Shown here one piece after another: positions 18,973 to 28,046 of a stretch of DNA of 64,000 bases. The DNA comes from Cytophagaceae bacterium ABcell3 (GTDB lineage: Bacteria > Bacteroidota > Bacteroidia > Cytophagales > Cytophagaceae). Location: contig CP133159.1 in the NCBI GenBank assembly GCA_030913385.1, positions 2,440,584-2,504,583 on the forward strand, written 5' to 3'. The first letter of the stretch is position 1, and each line of letters opens with the position of its first letter. The translations under genes were made by a program, and so were the position numbers. A model generated the notes under the pieces. It saw only the letters and a list, made by a program, of their open reading frames with translations. It was not told the origin of the DNA and did no database searches.

Positions 18973-19602
18973 TTATGCTTTACTGCATACAAATAGAAAG
19001 TGCCTCGTATTGGGCCATACATTAAAAGTATCAGGGTAGATGTCAAAGCATTGGATGTTTGAAAATCCGGAAGCTTGTAACAATGCCATTTCGCTGTCTA
19101 CCTGCCGGTATTGGGCAAAAAATTGACACTCTAGTTCTGTAGAGTAACCATCTACACAAACATCTTCAGTGAGCCCACAGTGCATCCTGACAAAAAACAG
19201 TCCTCCTGGTTTGACCATGCTATGAATGTTCTTATATATTTCAGCCATATCTTCCCTGACGAAATATTGAGCTACACCGAAGCAAAGTGCTATGTCAAAT
19301 TCTTTGCGTATTTTAAATCCATACAGGTCTGCGTTGATTACTAACATATTAGGGTGGCAGTTGATAAACCTTGTAAAACCCTCAAATTTCTCAACTGCAG
19401 TAATGCTCTTGACCCTGTCTACTAGTTTGTTAATAATTAGCCCTGTGCCGCTTCCTATGTCCAACAGCTCAAAGTGTTGGTGGAGAAAGGGGGATAGAAA
19501 ATCTAGTTCTAAATCTGTGGTATCGACCCTTTTATTCTTTACCTCAGTTGGAGATATAATTCTCTTAGAAAGATTTCCCCAGTAGTTTTCCCCCTCACGC
19601 AT
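18973..19602 (-). CDS. class I SAM-dependent methyltransferase
   Basis: 209 residues. Motif I LLDIGSGTG (residues 46-54) binds S-adenosylmethionine; ITAVEKFEGF is the second strand with its acidic residue; FDIALCFGVAQYF and MVKPGGLFFVRMH are the later core strands. The substrate is not evident. Its position beside the LicC/LicD genes and a flippase suggests methylation of a glycan or a precursor, but small-molecule substrates are equally possible. It reads toward the licC-like gene but is separated from it by 636 bp with a MITE, so it is probably a separate transcript. Confidence 0.82.
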   Translation of the reverse strand: MREGENYWGNLSKRIISPTEVKNKRVDTTDLELDFLSPFLHQHFELLDIGSGTGLIINKLVDRVKSITAVEKFEGFTRFINCHPNMLVINADLYGFKIRKEFDIALCFGVAQYFVREDMAEIYKNIHSMVKPGGLFFVRMHCGLTEDVCVDGYSTELECQFFAQYRQVDSEMALLQASGFSNIQCFDIYPDTFNVWPNTRHFLFVCSKA

Positions 19603-19993
19603 AGATTTTAGGTTTTGTTTTCATGAATTTTTAAAGCGAACAAATAGTGTTTTGAGTGAAATAGCTGGATTGTTTTTATTTGATTTTTTCTACTTTTATA
19701 AAGTGTCTTAACTTGTTGAAGTAGTGTGTTTTGAAAATATTTTTGTTTCTTTTTATATTATAGTTTATCCCAGGGGTAATTTATAATTTTTTATTGATTT
19801 TAACGCTAGAGTTGAATGCTGCGGATGATTTTTTTGTTAATTTTTTTTCAGGATTATGTCTAATCTTTAAGAGATGATTTTAGATATATGACTATTGTAA
19901 AAACTTACTTTTTAGCAGGTACATTTGCAATATGTTGTTTGAGAATCGAAAGTAAAGTTTTAGCTTTGACACTAAATTGATTTATTGGTTAAG
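19603..19993. other. 391-bp AT-rich intergenic region
   Basis: Lies between the divergent methyltransferase and yfhO-like genes. Apart from the plus-strand promoter at 19938-19968 I see no gene, repeat or structured RNA. Confidence 0.5.
19938..19968 (+). promoter_or_regulatory. Bacteroidota-type promoter for the YfhO-like gene
   Basis: TTTG at 19938-19941, a 19-nt spacer, TAGCTTTG at 19961-19968; the ATG follows at 19994. One of the best consensus matches in the window. Confidence 0.65.
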
Positions 19994-22423
19994 ATGAACA
20001 AATATTTAAAGACTTTTTTACCACACTTATTGGCTTTTGCAGCTTTTATCTTATTAGTCATTATATATTTTAGTCCTGTTTTTTTTGAAGGAAAGGAACT
20101 GGAATTACATGATGCTTTTCACGGAATAGCTTCTGGTCAGGAGGCACGGGAATATAGGGAAAGGACAGGGGAGGAGGCCTTATGGACTAACTCTATGTTT
20201 GGTGGCATGCCTCTTTATATTATAAATATAATTTTTTCTGGCGACTTACTTTCGACACTCCGAAGTATCATTCTGTTTCTGCCACGTCCTGCAGAAATGG
20301 TTTTTGTTCTTTTCTTTGGATTCTATATTTTATTGGTGACTTTAAGATGCCGTCCACTTGTAGCTTTTGCTGGTGCATTTGCTTATGCTTTTTCAACTTT
20401 TGCTTTTGTTTCTATAGACGCAGGGCATATCTGGAAAGTAGTAGCCATGGGATATGCTCCGTTGTTGTTGGCGGGCATTATTTTGACATTGAGAAAACAA
20501 TACCTGCCTGGACTTCTGCTTACCGCTCTGGCTGTTTATTTGCAGATTAGTTCACAGCACATTCAGATCACTTATTACTTCGCTCTACTGATAGGTATAT
20601 TTTTTATTAGTGAGCTTATCATTTCTTATCAGAAAAAAACACTCCCTGATTTTTTCAAAGCATGTGGTGTACTGCTCATAGCTGCTTCATTGGGTGTTGG
20701 TGCAAATTTTGGGCGCTTATGGACTGTGCAGGAGTACAGTCAATACTCTATACGGGGAAAAGCAGAACTTTCTGATAGAAAGGAAAATGGTGACGGTGGC
20801 CTCGACAAAGACTATGCCTTCAGATGGAGCCAGGGCCGATTGGAAAACTTGACCTTCTTTGTTCCTAACCTATATGGTGGAGGCTCGCAAATGAGGCTTG
20901 GTGAAGATTCGGAAACCTATAAGGCGCTTAGAAGTGCTGGTAACCCTGCGGCTGCTAGTCGTGATTTCGTTAAGAACGCTCCTATGTATTGGGGAGATCA
21001 ACCTATGACCAGTGGGCCGGTTTATATAGGTATTGTTATTGTGTTCTTCTTTGTGCTGGGGATGTTCATTCTAGGGAATAACCTTCGATGGTGGTTGTTG
21101 GGAGGAACAGTTCTGTCTATACTGCTTTCGTTAGGGCATAACTTCGAAAGCTTTAACTATTTTATGTTTGACTATTTTCCAGGGTATAATAAATTTAGAG
21201 CGGTGACTATGGTATTGGTAATTGCTTTGTTTACCTTACCATTAACAGCTGCTTTGTCTTTGGAAAAATTGATTTTTGATGTCAAAGAAAATAACAAAGA
21301 ACTGCTGAAGAACTTAATGGTGGCTTCTGGTATTACCGGTGGTATAGTCCTGCTTGTACTGTTGTTTTCTGGATCACCGTCATATGTAGGCAGTGTTGAC
21401 GAGCGCTTACCTGAGTGGCTAAGAAGTGCCATTCGTAGTGACAGGGCGTCTTTACTAAGAAGTGATGCTTGGCGCTCTTTGCTTTTAATTCTATTTGCTG
21501 CCGGACTGGTTTTCTTCTATGTCAAAAAGAAGCTCTCTTTCAATATTCTCATGCTTTGTCTTGCAGGCCTTATTGTTATTGACCTTTGGAGCGTAAATAA
21601 GAGATTTCTTTACGATGATAAATTTGAGAAAGGTGCTAAAGAACGCTTTTTGGCTCCAACTGCTGCAGATAAAGTTATTTTGAGCAAAGGGGAAGGAGAT
21701 CCATATTACCGTGTCCTAAACCTTGCAGGAGATCCTTTCAATGAAGCCCGTACTTCTTATCACCATAAATCTGTAGGTGGATATCATGGTGCTAAAATGA
21801 GGCGTTACCAAGACCTCATTGAACATCATTTGGGTCAGATGAATAGACCTGTGTTAAACATGCTCAATACACGTTTTGTAATAACAGGGCAGGCCGAAAG
21901 TCCTGTTCAGGAAAACAGAGGAGCTTTAGGGCCAGTTTGGCTTGTAGATAAAGTAGAAGAGGTTCAATCACCTGATGAGGAAATAGCTTTCTTAGGTAAT
22001 TTCAACCCTTCTGAAACAGCTGTGGTTGATGCCAGCCTTTTTACGGTAAACCAACAAGAGTTTTCTAAAGAAGGAAGTATAGAACTTACCCATTATGAAC
22101 CAAACCACCTTAAGTATCAGTTTGAGGCATCACAACCTTCTTTTGCTGTTTTCTCAGATATTTATTATCCTGAAGGGTGGCAGGCGTATATAGATGGAAA
22201 TCCGGTAGAACATATGAGGGTAAACTATGTACTACGTGGCTTGGAAATCCCTGCAGGGACTCATGAAATCGAATTTAAGTTTGATCCTGCTTCTTATAGG
22301 ATCGGAAATATAATTATGTTGATCAGCAGTATTTTAATTATATTGCTGATACCATTCGTTCTCTTTGTGGCTTTTAAGAAAAAAAGCCATAAAGAGGAAC
22401 TGGTAGAGGAAGCAGTGAGTTAA
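19994..22423 (+). CDS. YfhO family membrane protein (putative GT-C type glycosyltransferase)
   Basis: 809 residues from the ATG at 19994 (the frame opens at a TTG three codons earlier). It has about 12 transmembrane segments, an early luminal loop with LHDAFHGIASGQEAREY and LWTNSMFGGMP (the GT-C-like acidic loop), and a soluble C-terminal beta-domain with NMLNTRFVITG, FSDIYYPEGWQAYIDG and VLRGLEIPAGTHEIEFKFDP, diagnostic of YfhO. YfhO proteins are thought to glycosylate cell-wall polymers using lipid-linked sugars. The last transmembrane helix (IIMLISSILIILLIPF) precedes a short charged tail. It closes the surface-glycan block. Confidence 0.88.
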   Translation: MNKYLKTFLPHLLAFAAFILLVIIYFSPVFFEGKELELHDAFHGIASGQEAREYRERTGEEALWTNSMFGGMPLYIINIIFSGDLLSTLRSIILFLPRPAEMVFVLFFGFYILLVTLRCRPLVAFAGAFAYAFSTFAFVSIDAGHIWKVVAMGYAPLLLAGIILTLRKQYLPGLLLTALAVYLQISSQHIQITYYFALLIGIFFISELIISYQKKTLPDFFKACGVLLIAASLGVGANFGRLWTVQEYSQYSIRGKAELSDRKENGDGGLDKDYAFRWSQGRLENLTFFVPNLYGGGSQMRLGEDSETYKALRSAGNPAAASRDFVKNAPMYWGDQPMTSGPVYIGIVIVFFFVLGMFILGNNLRWWLLGGTVLSILLSLGHNFESFNYFMFDYFPGYNKFRAVTMVLVIALFTLPLTAALSLEKLIFDVKENNKELLKNLMVASGITGGIVLLVLLFSGSPSYVGSVDERLPEWLRSAIRSDRASLLRSDAWRSLLLILFAAGLVFFYVKKKLSFNILMLCLAGLIVIDLWSVNKRFLYDDKFEKGAKERFLAPTAADKVILSKGEGDPYYRVLNLAGDPFNEARTSYHHKSVGGYHGAKMRRYQDLIEHHLGQMNRPVLNMLNTRFVITGQAESPVQENRGALGPVWLVDKVEEVQSPDEEIAFLGNFNPSETAVVDASLFTVNQQEFSKEGSIELTHYEPNHLKYQFEASQPSFAVFSDIYYPEGWQAYIDGNPVEHMRVNYVLRGLEIPAGTHEIEFKFDPASYRIGNIIMLISSILIILLIPFVLFVAFKKKSHKEELVEEAVS

Positions 22424-22644
22424 CCTTAGCTTTTGCATAGGACTTTTATAAATAGCATAGAACTTGCAGTTTATAGAAGCCCTATTGCCTATGTGAATTA
22501 AGTAACTTTAATGGCTATATTTGAAGTGCTGGGGCTAAACAACTTTATGTTTTTTATGGTTAAAGGCATATTGGAGAATAATTCATCATTTCTTTGGTAA
22601 GTTTTATTATTTTTGTACTGAAATAAATATCTGATAAATACGCT

Positions 22645-23982
22645 ATGTTCGAAAATCTTTCGCTGAAGCTAGATAAGGCAATGAAAACCCTGAAAGGGGA
22701 GGGTAAAATTACAGAGATCAACGTGGCCTCTACTGTCAAAGAGATCAGAAGGGCTCTTATCGATGCGGATGTTAACTATAAAGTGGCTAAGTCGGTTACT
22801 GACTCTATTAAAGAAGAGGCTTTTGGCCGTGAGGTATTGATTGCTGTTTCGCCTGGGCAACTTCTTGTAAAAATAGTTTATGAAAAGCTAACCGAGTTAA
22901 TGGGAGGTGAAAAGGAGGATATCAACATCAAAGGAGATCCTGCTGTTATCCTTATTGCCGGTTTACAAGGTTCTGGTAAAACAACCTTTTCTGGTAAATT
23001 GGCCAATTATCTTAAAAAGCAAGGCCGCCATGTTTTGTTAGCTGCCTGTGACATTTACAGACCTGCTGCAATGGATCAGCTAAAGGTTCTAGGTGAACAG
23101 GTTGGTGTCGATGTTTATGCAGAGCCTGATAATAAGGACGCTGTTTCGATAGCAAACAATGCCATTAAACACGCTAAAGAAAACAATAAGAAGATTGTCA
23201 TTGTGGATACTGCCGGCCGTTTGGCTGTAGATGAAGCCATGATGAAAGAAATCTCTAAGTTGAAAGAAGCGCTTAAGCCAGCAGAAACGTTATTTGTAGT
23301 TGACTCCATGACTGGTCAGGATGCTGTAAACACGGCTAAAGTCTTTAACGAGCGACTTGATTTTGACGGAGTCGTATTGACCAAGCTTGATGGTGATAGC
23401 CGGGGTGGTGCCGCCCTTTCTATCAGAACAGTGGTAGAAAAGCCTATCAAGTTTATCAGTACAGGCGAAAAGATGGATGCCATTGACCTTTTCTATCCAG
23501 ATAGGATGGCACAGCGTATTCTTGGCATGGGTGACGTTATATCGCTTGTAGAGCGTGCACAGCAGGTATACGATGAAGATGAGGCCAGAAAGCTCAACCA
23601 GAAGATCAGAAAGAACCAATTCAACTTTGAAGATTTTCTTTCGCAGCTTCACCAGATCAGGAAAATGGGTAGCTTGAAGGATCTTGTTGGCATGATTCCT
23701 GGCATGGGTAAAATGATGAAGGATGTTGAAATTGACGACGATGCCTTCAAACCTATAGAAGCTATTATTAGCTCTATGACTGTTCAGGAAAGACAGAACC
23801 CTGATATTATCAATGGCCCTAGAAGAAAGCGTATTGCGGATGGCAGCGGAACATCTATTCAGCAGGTGAACAATCTTCTTAAGCAGTTTGGGGACATGCG
23901 TAAGATGATGAAGAGCATGAACAAGATGTCTGGTAATAAAAAGATGATGATGCCTGGTGGCCTAAAAGGCTTAGGGAAATAA
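22645..23982 (+). CDS. ffh: signal recognition particle protein Ffh
   Basis: 445 residues with N-domain, GTPase G-domain and methionine-rich M-domain. G1 is GLQGSGKTTFSGKLA, G3 DTAGR, G4 TKLDGDSRGG; the M-domain contains GMIPGMGKMMK and ends in a Met/Lys-rich KMSGNKKMMMPGG. Ffh binds 4.5S RNA and signal peptides and delivers ribosomes to FtsY. A TAnnTTTG element (TATTTTTG) lies about 30 nt upstream of the ATG but lacks a properly spaced -33 box. A terminator follows. Confidence 0.96.
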   Translation: MFENLSLKLDKAMKTLKGEGKITEINVASTVKEIRRALIDADVNYKVAKSVTDSIKEEAFGREVLIAVSPGQLLVKIVYEKLTELMGGEKEDINIKGDPAVILIAGLQGSGKTTFSGKLANYLKKQGRHVLLAACDIYRPAAMDQLKVLGEQVGVDVYAEPDNKDAVSIANNAIKHAKENNKKIVIVDTAGRLAVDEAMMKEISKLKEALKPAETLFVVDSMTGQDAVNTAKVFNERLDFDGVVLTKLDGDSRGGAALSIRTVVEKPIKFISTGEKMDAIDLFYPDRMAQRILGMGDVISLVERAQQVYDEDEARKLNQKIRKNQFNFEDFLSQLHQIRKMGSLKDLVGMIPGMGKMMKDVEIDDDAFKPIEAIISSMTVQERQNPDIINGPRRKRIADGSGTSIQQVNNLLKQFGDMRKMMKSMNKMSGNKKMMMPGGLKGLGK

Positions 23983-24005
23983 TTTCTATTTAAATTTACA
24001 TATTC

Positions 24006-24038
24006 AAAGTGCTGGTGGTTACCATCAGCACTTTTTTT
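24006..24038 (+). terminator. intrinsic terminator after ffh
   Basis: Stem AGTGCTGGTGG / CCATCAGCACT with a 3-nt loop followed by seven or more T residues. Confidence 0.85.
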
Positions 24039-24098
24039 GCCTCCGAATTTTCTTTTAAAGATATTTGCTTATTAGGAGATTTTTGCTGATTTTCCTAA

Positions 24099-24671
24099 GT
24101 GTTTAGAGCTGTTAACCTTTTCAAAGATAAGTATCTTTCTTTTTCGCCAGTAGTCCACTTTGTCTTGAAACTGGTTATATCCTACTTGCTCATGCTTGGT
24201 ATGTATGAATGCTACCGTGGCTTAAGCATTCCAGGAGGTAGCTTTTATTGGCCAATGCTGGAAAAGTATGGACCTATTCGATGGATGGCCGAAGGGCTGG
24301 CCTACCTAGTAGCTTTGACAGTTCAGAAGGTCGGGCACAATGTTGTTATAGATGGACCTTTGCTCAGGCTTGACAGTGGGGCAGGAGTTATCATTGTTCC
24401 AGGGTGCCTTGGCTTAAAAATCATGTTCTGCTGGATAGCTTTTATATTTGCATTTCCCTCTAGTAAAAATAAAACACCTTTTATCCTTTTAGGGCTTGTC
24501 TTGATCCAAATTATTAACATTGGACGTATTTCAGCCCTGCTTTTGAGTTATCAATACCAAAAGGATCTTTTCATGGATCACCATGACTTATTTAATATTC
24601 TTGCTTATATAGCTGTTGGTGCTATGTTGCTTGTGTGGGTTAGGGGGATAGGTAAAGTGCCTTCGCTGTAA
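24099..24671 (+). CDS. exosortase/archaeosortase family protein (XrtF-like)
   Basis: 190 residues from a GTG start, with about five membrane helices. The exosortase catalytic triad is visible: Cys103 in VPGCLGLK, Arg143 in NIGRISALLL, and His161/162 in FMDHHDLFN, all at membrane boundaries. Exosortases cleave C-terminal sorting signals (PEP-CTERM-like) on exported proteins. No matching cargo or exopolysaccharide cluster is adjacent. The start is uncertain, since no strong ribosome site or ATG is near. The subfamily (XrtF, XrtN or another Bacteroidota type) cannot be fixed from sequence reading alone. Confidence 0.78.
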   Translation: MFRAVNLFKDKYLSFSPVVHFVLKLVISYLLMLGMYECYRGLSIPGGSFYWPMLEKYGPIRWMAEGLAYLVALTVQKVGHNVVIDGPLLRLDSGAGVIIVPGCLGLKIMFCWIAFIFAFPSSKNKTPFILLGLVLIQIINIGRISALLLSYQYQKDLFMDHHDLFNILAYIAVGAMLLVWVRGIGKVPSL

Positions 24672-24756
24672 GGTTTATCTAGTTGAAGTTATAAGATGTA
24701 TTCGTACTAAGTTATAAACTATTGTGATACACCATTTATCGTTAGAGTAGAAGAGT

Positions 24757-24784
24757 AACAAAAAAACCACCTTTTTGGGGTGGT
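24757..24784 (-). terminator. terminator of pdhB-like gene
   Basis: Stem AACCACC / GGGTGGTT with the A-tract on the plus strand giving a U-tract for the minus-strand transcript. It lies 29 nt past the stop. Confidence 0.75.
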
Positions 24785-24812
24785 TCTCTTGTATTTGGAA
24801 AATCATGTATTA

Positions 24813-25790
24813 CTAGCGATACATTACAGAGTTAATAGCACCAACTGTTCTTTTTACATTTGGAAGAATCTCTTCAATAAGCGTTGGCGCATAAGGAAGA
24901 GGAACATCCCGGTTAGTGATTCTTGCTACAGGAGCATCAAGATAGTCAAATGCATATTTTTGAACATGGTAAGCTATTTCAGAAGAAATACTTGCTAATG
25001 GCCAAGCTTCTTCTACTACTACCAGTCTATTGGTCTTCTTTACAGAGTTTACAATAGTTTCATAGTCAATAGGTCTTACAGAGCGAAGGTCGATAACTTC
25101 TACAGAAACACCTTCTTTTTCCATTGCGGCAGCAGTTTCGAAAGCGATTTTCATCATTTTTCCGAAAGAAACCAAGGTTACATCAGAGCCTTCTTTTTTT
25201 ACTTCTGCAATACCTAGAGGTAAAAGAAATTCTCCTTCAGGTACCTCTCCTTTATCTCCATACATTAACTCAGACTCCATAAATATTACAGGGTCATTGT
25301 CTCTGATAGAAGATTTTAATAGACCTTTGGCATCATGTGGGTCAGAAGGTACTACTACTTTAAGTCCTGGACAGTTTGCATACCAGTTTTCGAAATTTTG
25401 AGAGTGTTGTGAAGAAAGCATTCCTGCATTTCCTGTAGGGCCTCTGAAAACAATAGGAACACTATATTGACCTCCAGACATGGACATCATTTTAGCGGCA
25501 CCATTAATGATTTGGTCAATAGCAACAAGTGAGAAGTTAAAGGTCATAAACTCAATAACAGGTCTTAACCCATTCATTGCAGCGCCAACACCAATACCCG
25601 CAAACCCAAGCTCTGCAATAGGGGTATCGATGACTCTTTCAGGGCCAAACTCATCGAGCATACCTTGACTTACTTTATATGCTCCATTATATTCTGCCAC
25701 TTCCTCACCCATAAGGAAGATATTTTCGTCCCTTCTCATCTCTTCGTTCAATGCCTCCCTAAGGGCTTCGCGAAATTGTATTTGTCTCAT
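24813..25790 (-). CDS. pdhB: pyruvate dehydrogenase E1 component, beta subunit
   Basis: 325 residues, the normal length for E1-beta. Visible: FREALREALNEEMRRDENIFLMGEEV at the N-terminus, YKVSQGMLDEFGPERVIDTPIAE, FMTFNFSLVAIDQIINGAAK, and the C-terminal transketolase domain (VVVEEAWPLASISSEIAYHVQ). Together with E1-alpha it decarboxylates pyruvate using thiamine diphosphate. The alpha subunit is not adjacent in this window. The gene is monocistronic between a strong promoter and a terminator. A branched-chain E1-beta is possible, but the sequence is closest to the pyruvate type. Confidence 0.93.
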   Translation of the reverse strand: MRQIQFREALREALNEEMRRDENIFLMGEEVAEYNGAYKVSQGMLDEFGPERVIDTPIAELGFAGIGVGAAMNGLRPVIEFMTFNFSLVAIDQIINGAAKMMSMSGGQYSVPIVFRGPTGNAGMLSSQHSQNFENWYANCPGLKVVVPSDPHDAKGLLKSSIRDNDPVIFMESELMYGDKGEVPEGEFLLPLGIAEVKKEGSDVTLVSFGKMMKIAFETAAAMEKEGVSVEVIDLRSVRPIDYETIVNSVKKTNRLVVVEEAWPLASISSEIAYHVQKYAFDYLDAPVARITNRDVPLPYAPTLIEEILPNVKRTVGAINSVMYR

Positions 25791-25822
25791 GTGTTTTTGG
25801 ATAGTCTAAATTTGAAACTGAG

Positions 25823-25854
25823 CAAAAATAGGAATTAGAAAGACAAATCACAAA
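25823..25854 (-). promoter_or_regulatory. Bacteroidota-type promoter for pdhB
   Basis: On the minus strand TTTG (25854-25851), a 20-nt spacer, TATTTTTG (25830-25823). It lies about 33 nt upstream of the pdhB ATG. Near-perfect consensus. Confidence 0.7.
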
Positions 25855-25863
25855 TGGAATATA

Positions 25864-25899
25864 AACAAAAAAGCCCCGAAAAACGGGGCTTTTTTGTTT
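25864..25899. terminator. terminator of the OmpA/TPR lipoprotein gene
   Basis: Stem AAAAAAGCCCCG / CGGGGCTTTTTT with a 5-nt loop. It follows the stop of the minus-strand lipoprotein gene and lies just upstream of the pdhB promoter. Confidence 0.85.
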
Positions 25900-25914
25900 A
25901 TATAAAAGGGTTTA

Positions 25915-27708
25915 TTATTTAAGCGCATTTTTAAAGTTCTGAGAGTTTGCAAAGTCTGCAAATTCCATGTCAGTAACTGCCCTTTCATTTAGTTTTTCGT
26001 CAAGCTTAACTGCTTTTTTAAGGTTGCTAGTTAACGAAGCTTCATCATTAAGCCTTGCTGCTGTTACAGCTGCACCATAATGTGCTAATGCATTGTTTTC
26101 GTCAGCAGAGATGGCTGCATCAAAAGTTTTCTTAGCAGCTTGGTAATCTTTGTTCAAAAGACTGGCAAGTGCAAGATTGTAAAGAACTTCAGCAGTTTCG
26201 TTTGCTTTAGAAAGATTCTGAACTGCATTTTTGTACTTAGCTTCTTTGATTTCAAGTGTACCTTGTACAGCCGCTATACCTTTTTTCAGCTCGTTGTCTG
26301 CTTTTTGAGTTGCAGCTTTGTTGATAGCTTGCACACCTTCAGTTTTCTTTCCTGTCATAAGTAGCGCAGATGCAAGGTTTGTGTTTGCATAAGCGTTGTT
26401 TTCTAGCTTGTTAGAAAGTTCAAACTGGTTGATGGCTTTTTCAGCAAGCTTAGCTCTTTCATTTTTGTTAAGCTCTTTCTTAGCCATTTCTAGGTATACA
26501 GCACCTAAATTGTTGTGAGAGTCCCAGCTATCTTTTTTCTTAATAGTAGCTACGTAGATTTTTTCTCTTAGCTCAAGGTCATTGGTAAGCGTAGCAGCGT
26601 AAGCAAGCTCTTCATAGCTTAAAGTGTCTGCATTGGCTTTACCTTCTACGATTGCTGATGCCAAAAGAGATATTTCAGCGTTAGACTTCTTCGGCTTAAC
26701 TGTAAGAATTTCAGTTCTTGCTGTTCTTAAGTTAGGGTATACCTTGTTAAGAAGCGTTTTGTAGAATGAAAGCTTCTCGATTTCTTTTTGCTTGTCAGCG
26801 AAAGAACCTTTACCGTCAATGATTTCAAGCACTTGCGCTTTTTGGTCGTCATTGATAGCAGAAGTTTTTTCTAGCTCTTTCTTAAGACCAGCCCAGTCCA
26901 TTACAACACCTTTGGTGACAAATTTAATGGAGTCAGCTACTTTTTTGTGGTCATATTTTTTCATTGCCTGACGGTAATGCTTTTCAATAACTAAAGCCCT
27001 TTCGTCAGCAAGTTTTGAGTTTTTGGTTTCAGAACCTTCAGGAGAGTGCTGTCCAATAATAGTTACTGTTCTTGTAACGTTATTTTGAGCTAAGTAAGCA
27101 TTTAGTTTTTTGCCTTCTTCGCCTGAAATTTCAGAAGCTTTTAGGTTAGATCTTCCTTGGTCAAAGAAGAAATTAACAGTAGTAGGGATAAGTTCTTCTC
27201 TAAAATCATAACCATGATCTGCATAAGCTACATGGTATATATCTTTAACAAGAGTAGAAGTGGTGATAAGCCCTTTGGCCAATGGAAGTTCGTCTGTAGA
27301 TTTTGATCTTGACTTAGCCATGTTGGAAGCTGTACCAACTACTATGAGGTCCCCATTTCCGATTTCAGGGTCATAACCAAAAGAATATCTATGAGAAAGC
27401 TTAGGCTGGTTCATATTAGCGTCTGGGTAGTCGTTGCTTTTAAACTCTACCTCTTCCAGTTTAATCTTTTCTCCGTTATGCTCATAATAAGCATTTACCG
27501 TATAGATTTTGTTTTTCTTCAGCATTTTTACTGGCAGTAGTGCAGACATTTCAAATGAAACACTGTCACCATGTACTTCCAGCGGAGATGGTTGTACCTG
27601 AAGTTCTTGATCTTTAGACATTTTGATCATTTGCTTGAGGGCACATCCGTTTATACTCAGAAGTCCCGCCACTAAAGCAACTGAAGTGATTTTCTTATTG
27701 ATTACCAT
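25915..27708 (-). CDS. lipoprotein with OmpA-like and TPR regions
   Basis: 597 residues. A signal sequence with lipobox (LLSINGC, Cys at about 22) predicts lipid anchoring. After a beta-rich domain, residues around 195-260 contain VNFFFDQGRSNLKASE ... NNVTRTVTIIGQHSPEGSETKNSKLADERA, an OmpA-like peptidoglycan-binding pattern. The C-terminal half has repeated helical pairs with TPR character (DSWDSHNNLGAVYLEMA, NNAYANTNLASALLMTG, AEVLYNLALASLLNKDYQ, NNALAHYGAAVTAARLND). It probably links the outer membrane to peptidoglycan or scaffolds an envelope complex. The exact role is unknown. Confidence 0.82.
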   Translation of the reverse strand: MVINKKITSVALVAGLLSINGCALKQMIKMSKDQELQVQPSPLEVHGDSVSFEMSALLPVKMLKKNKIYTVNAYYEHNGEKIKLEEVEFKSNDYPDANMNQPKLSHRYSFGYDPEIGNGDLIVVGTASNMAKSRSKSTDELPLAKGLITTSTLVKDIYHVAYADHGYDFREELIPTTVNFFFDQGRSNLKASEISGEEGKKLNAYLAQNNVTRTVTIIGQHSPEGSETKNSKLADERALVIEKHYRQAMKKYDHKKVADSIKFVTKGVVMDWAGLKKELEKTSAINDDQKAQVLEIIDGKGSFADKQKEIEKLSFYKTLLNKVYPNLRTARTEILTVKPKKSNAEISLLASAIVEGKANADTLSYEELAYAATLTNDLELREKIYVATIKKKDSWDSHNNLGAVYLEMAKKELNKNERAKLAEKAINQFELSNKLENNAYANTNLASALLMTGKKTEGVQAINKAATQKADNELKKGIAAVQGTLEIKEAKYKNAVQNLSKANETAEVLYNLALASLLNKDYQAAKKTFDAAISADENNALAHYGAAVTAARLNDEASLTSNLKKAVKLDEKLNERAVTDMEFADFANSQNFKNALK

Positions 27709-27827
27709 AATAAACCCTATTGTTTTTTTGCGAATTTATTGTTATATTTTAATTATTACAAAAAATGAAAGCTATTTTTAAACAAATTTAATAACCTCAC
27801 AGTTAATCTAATGTTATTTTAAAGCGT

Positions 27828-28046
27828 ATGAAAAGACTATATTCGTTCCTTGAGAAATATGCTTTTGGAGTCTGTACCTCGTTAGGTGAAAAACTTGGTA
27901 TAGCGACCAGCAGTATTCGGATCTTTTTTGTTTATGCATCTTTTTTAACGCTCGGATCACCTGTTCTTATTTATCTCTGCATGGCTTTTGTTATGAATAT
28001 TCACCGCCATTTGAGAAGGAGCAGAAGTGTTGTCCGCGACTTTTAA
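27828..28046 (+). CDS. PspC domain small membrane protein
   Basis: 72 residues covering a single PspC-like unit: FGVCTSLGEKLGIATSSIRIFFVYASFLTLGSPVLIYLCMAFVM, with one or two membrane helices and a basic tail. PspC-type proteins take part in envelope-stress responses. The last 90 bp overlap, antisense, the 3' end of the convergent GT2 gene. No terminator separates the two. Confidence 0.8.
   Translation: MKRLYSFLEKYAFGVCTSLGEKLGIATSSIRIFFVYASFLTLGSPVLIYLCMAFVMNIHRHLRRSRSVVRDF

Noticed and set aside
24099-24671. Possible PEP-CTERM cargo beside the exosortase
   Set aside because: No neighbouring protein ends with a motif-TM-basic tail; the secreted proteins in the window have T9SS signals or none.
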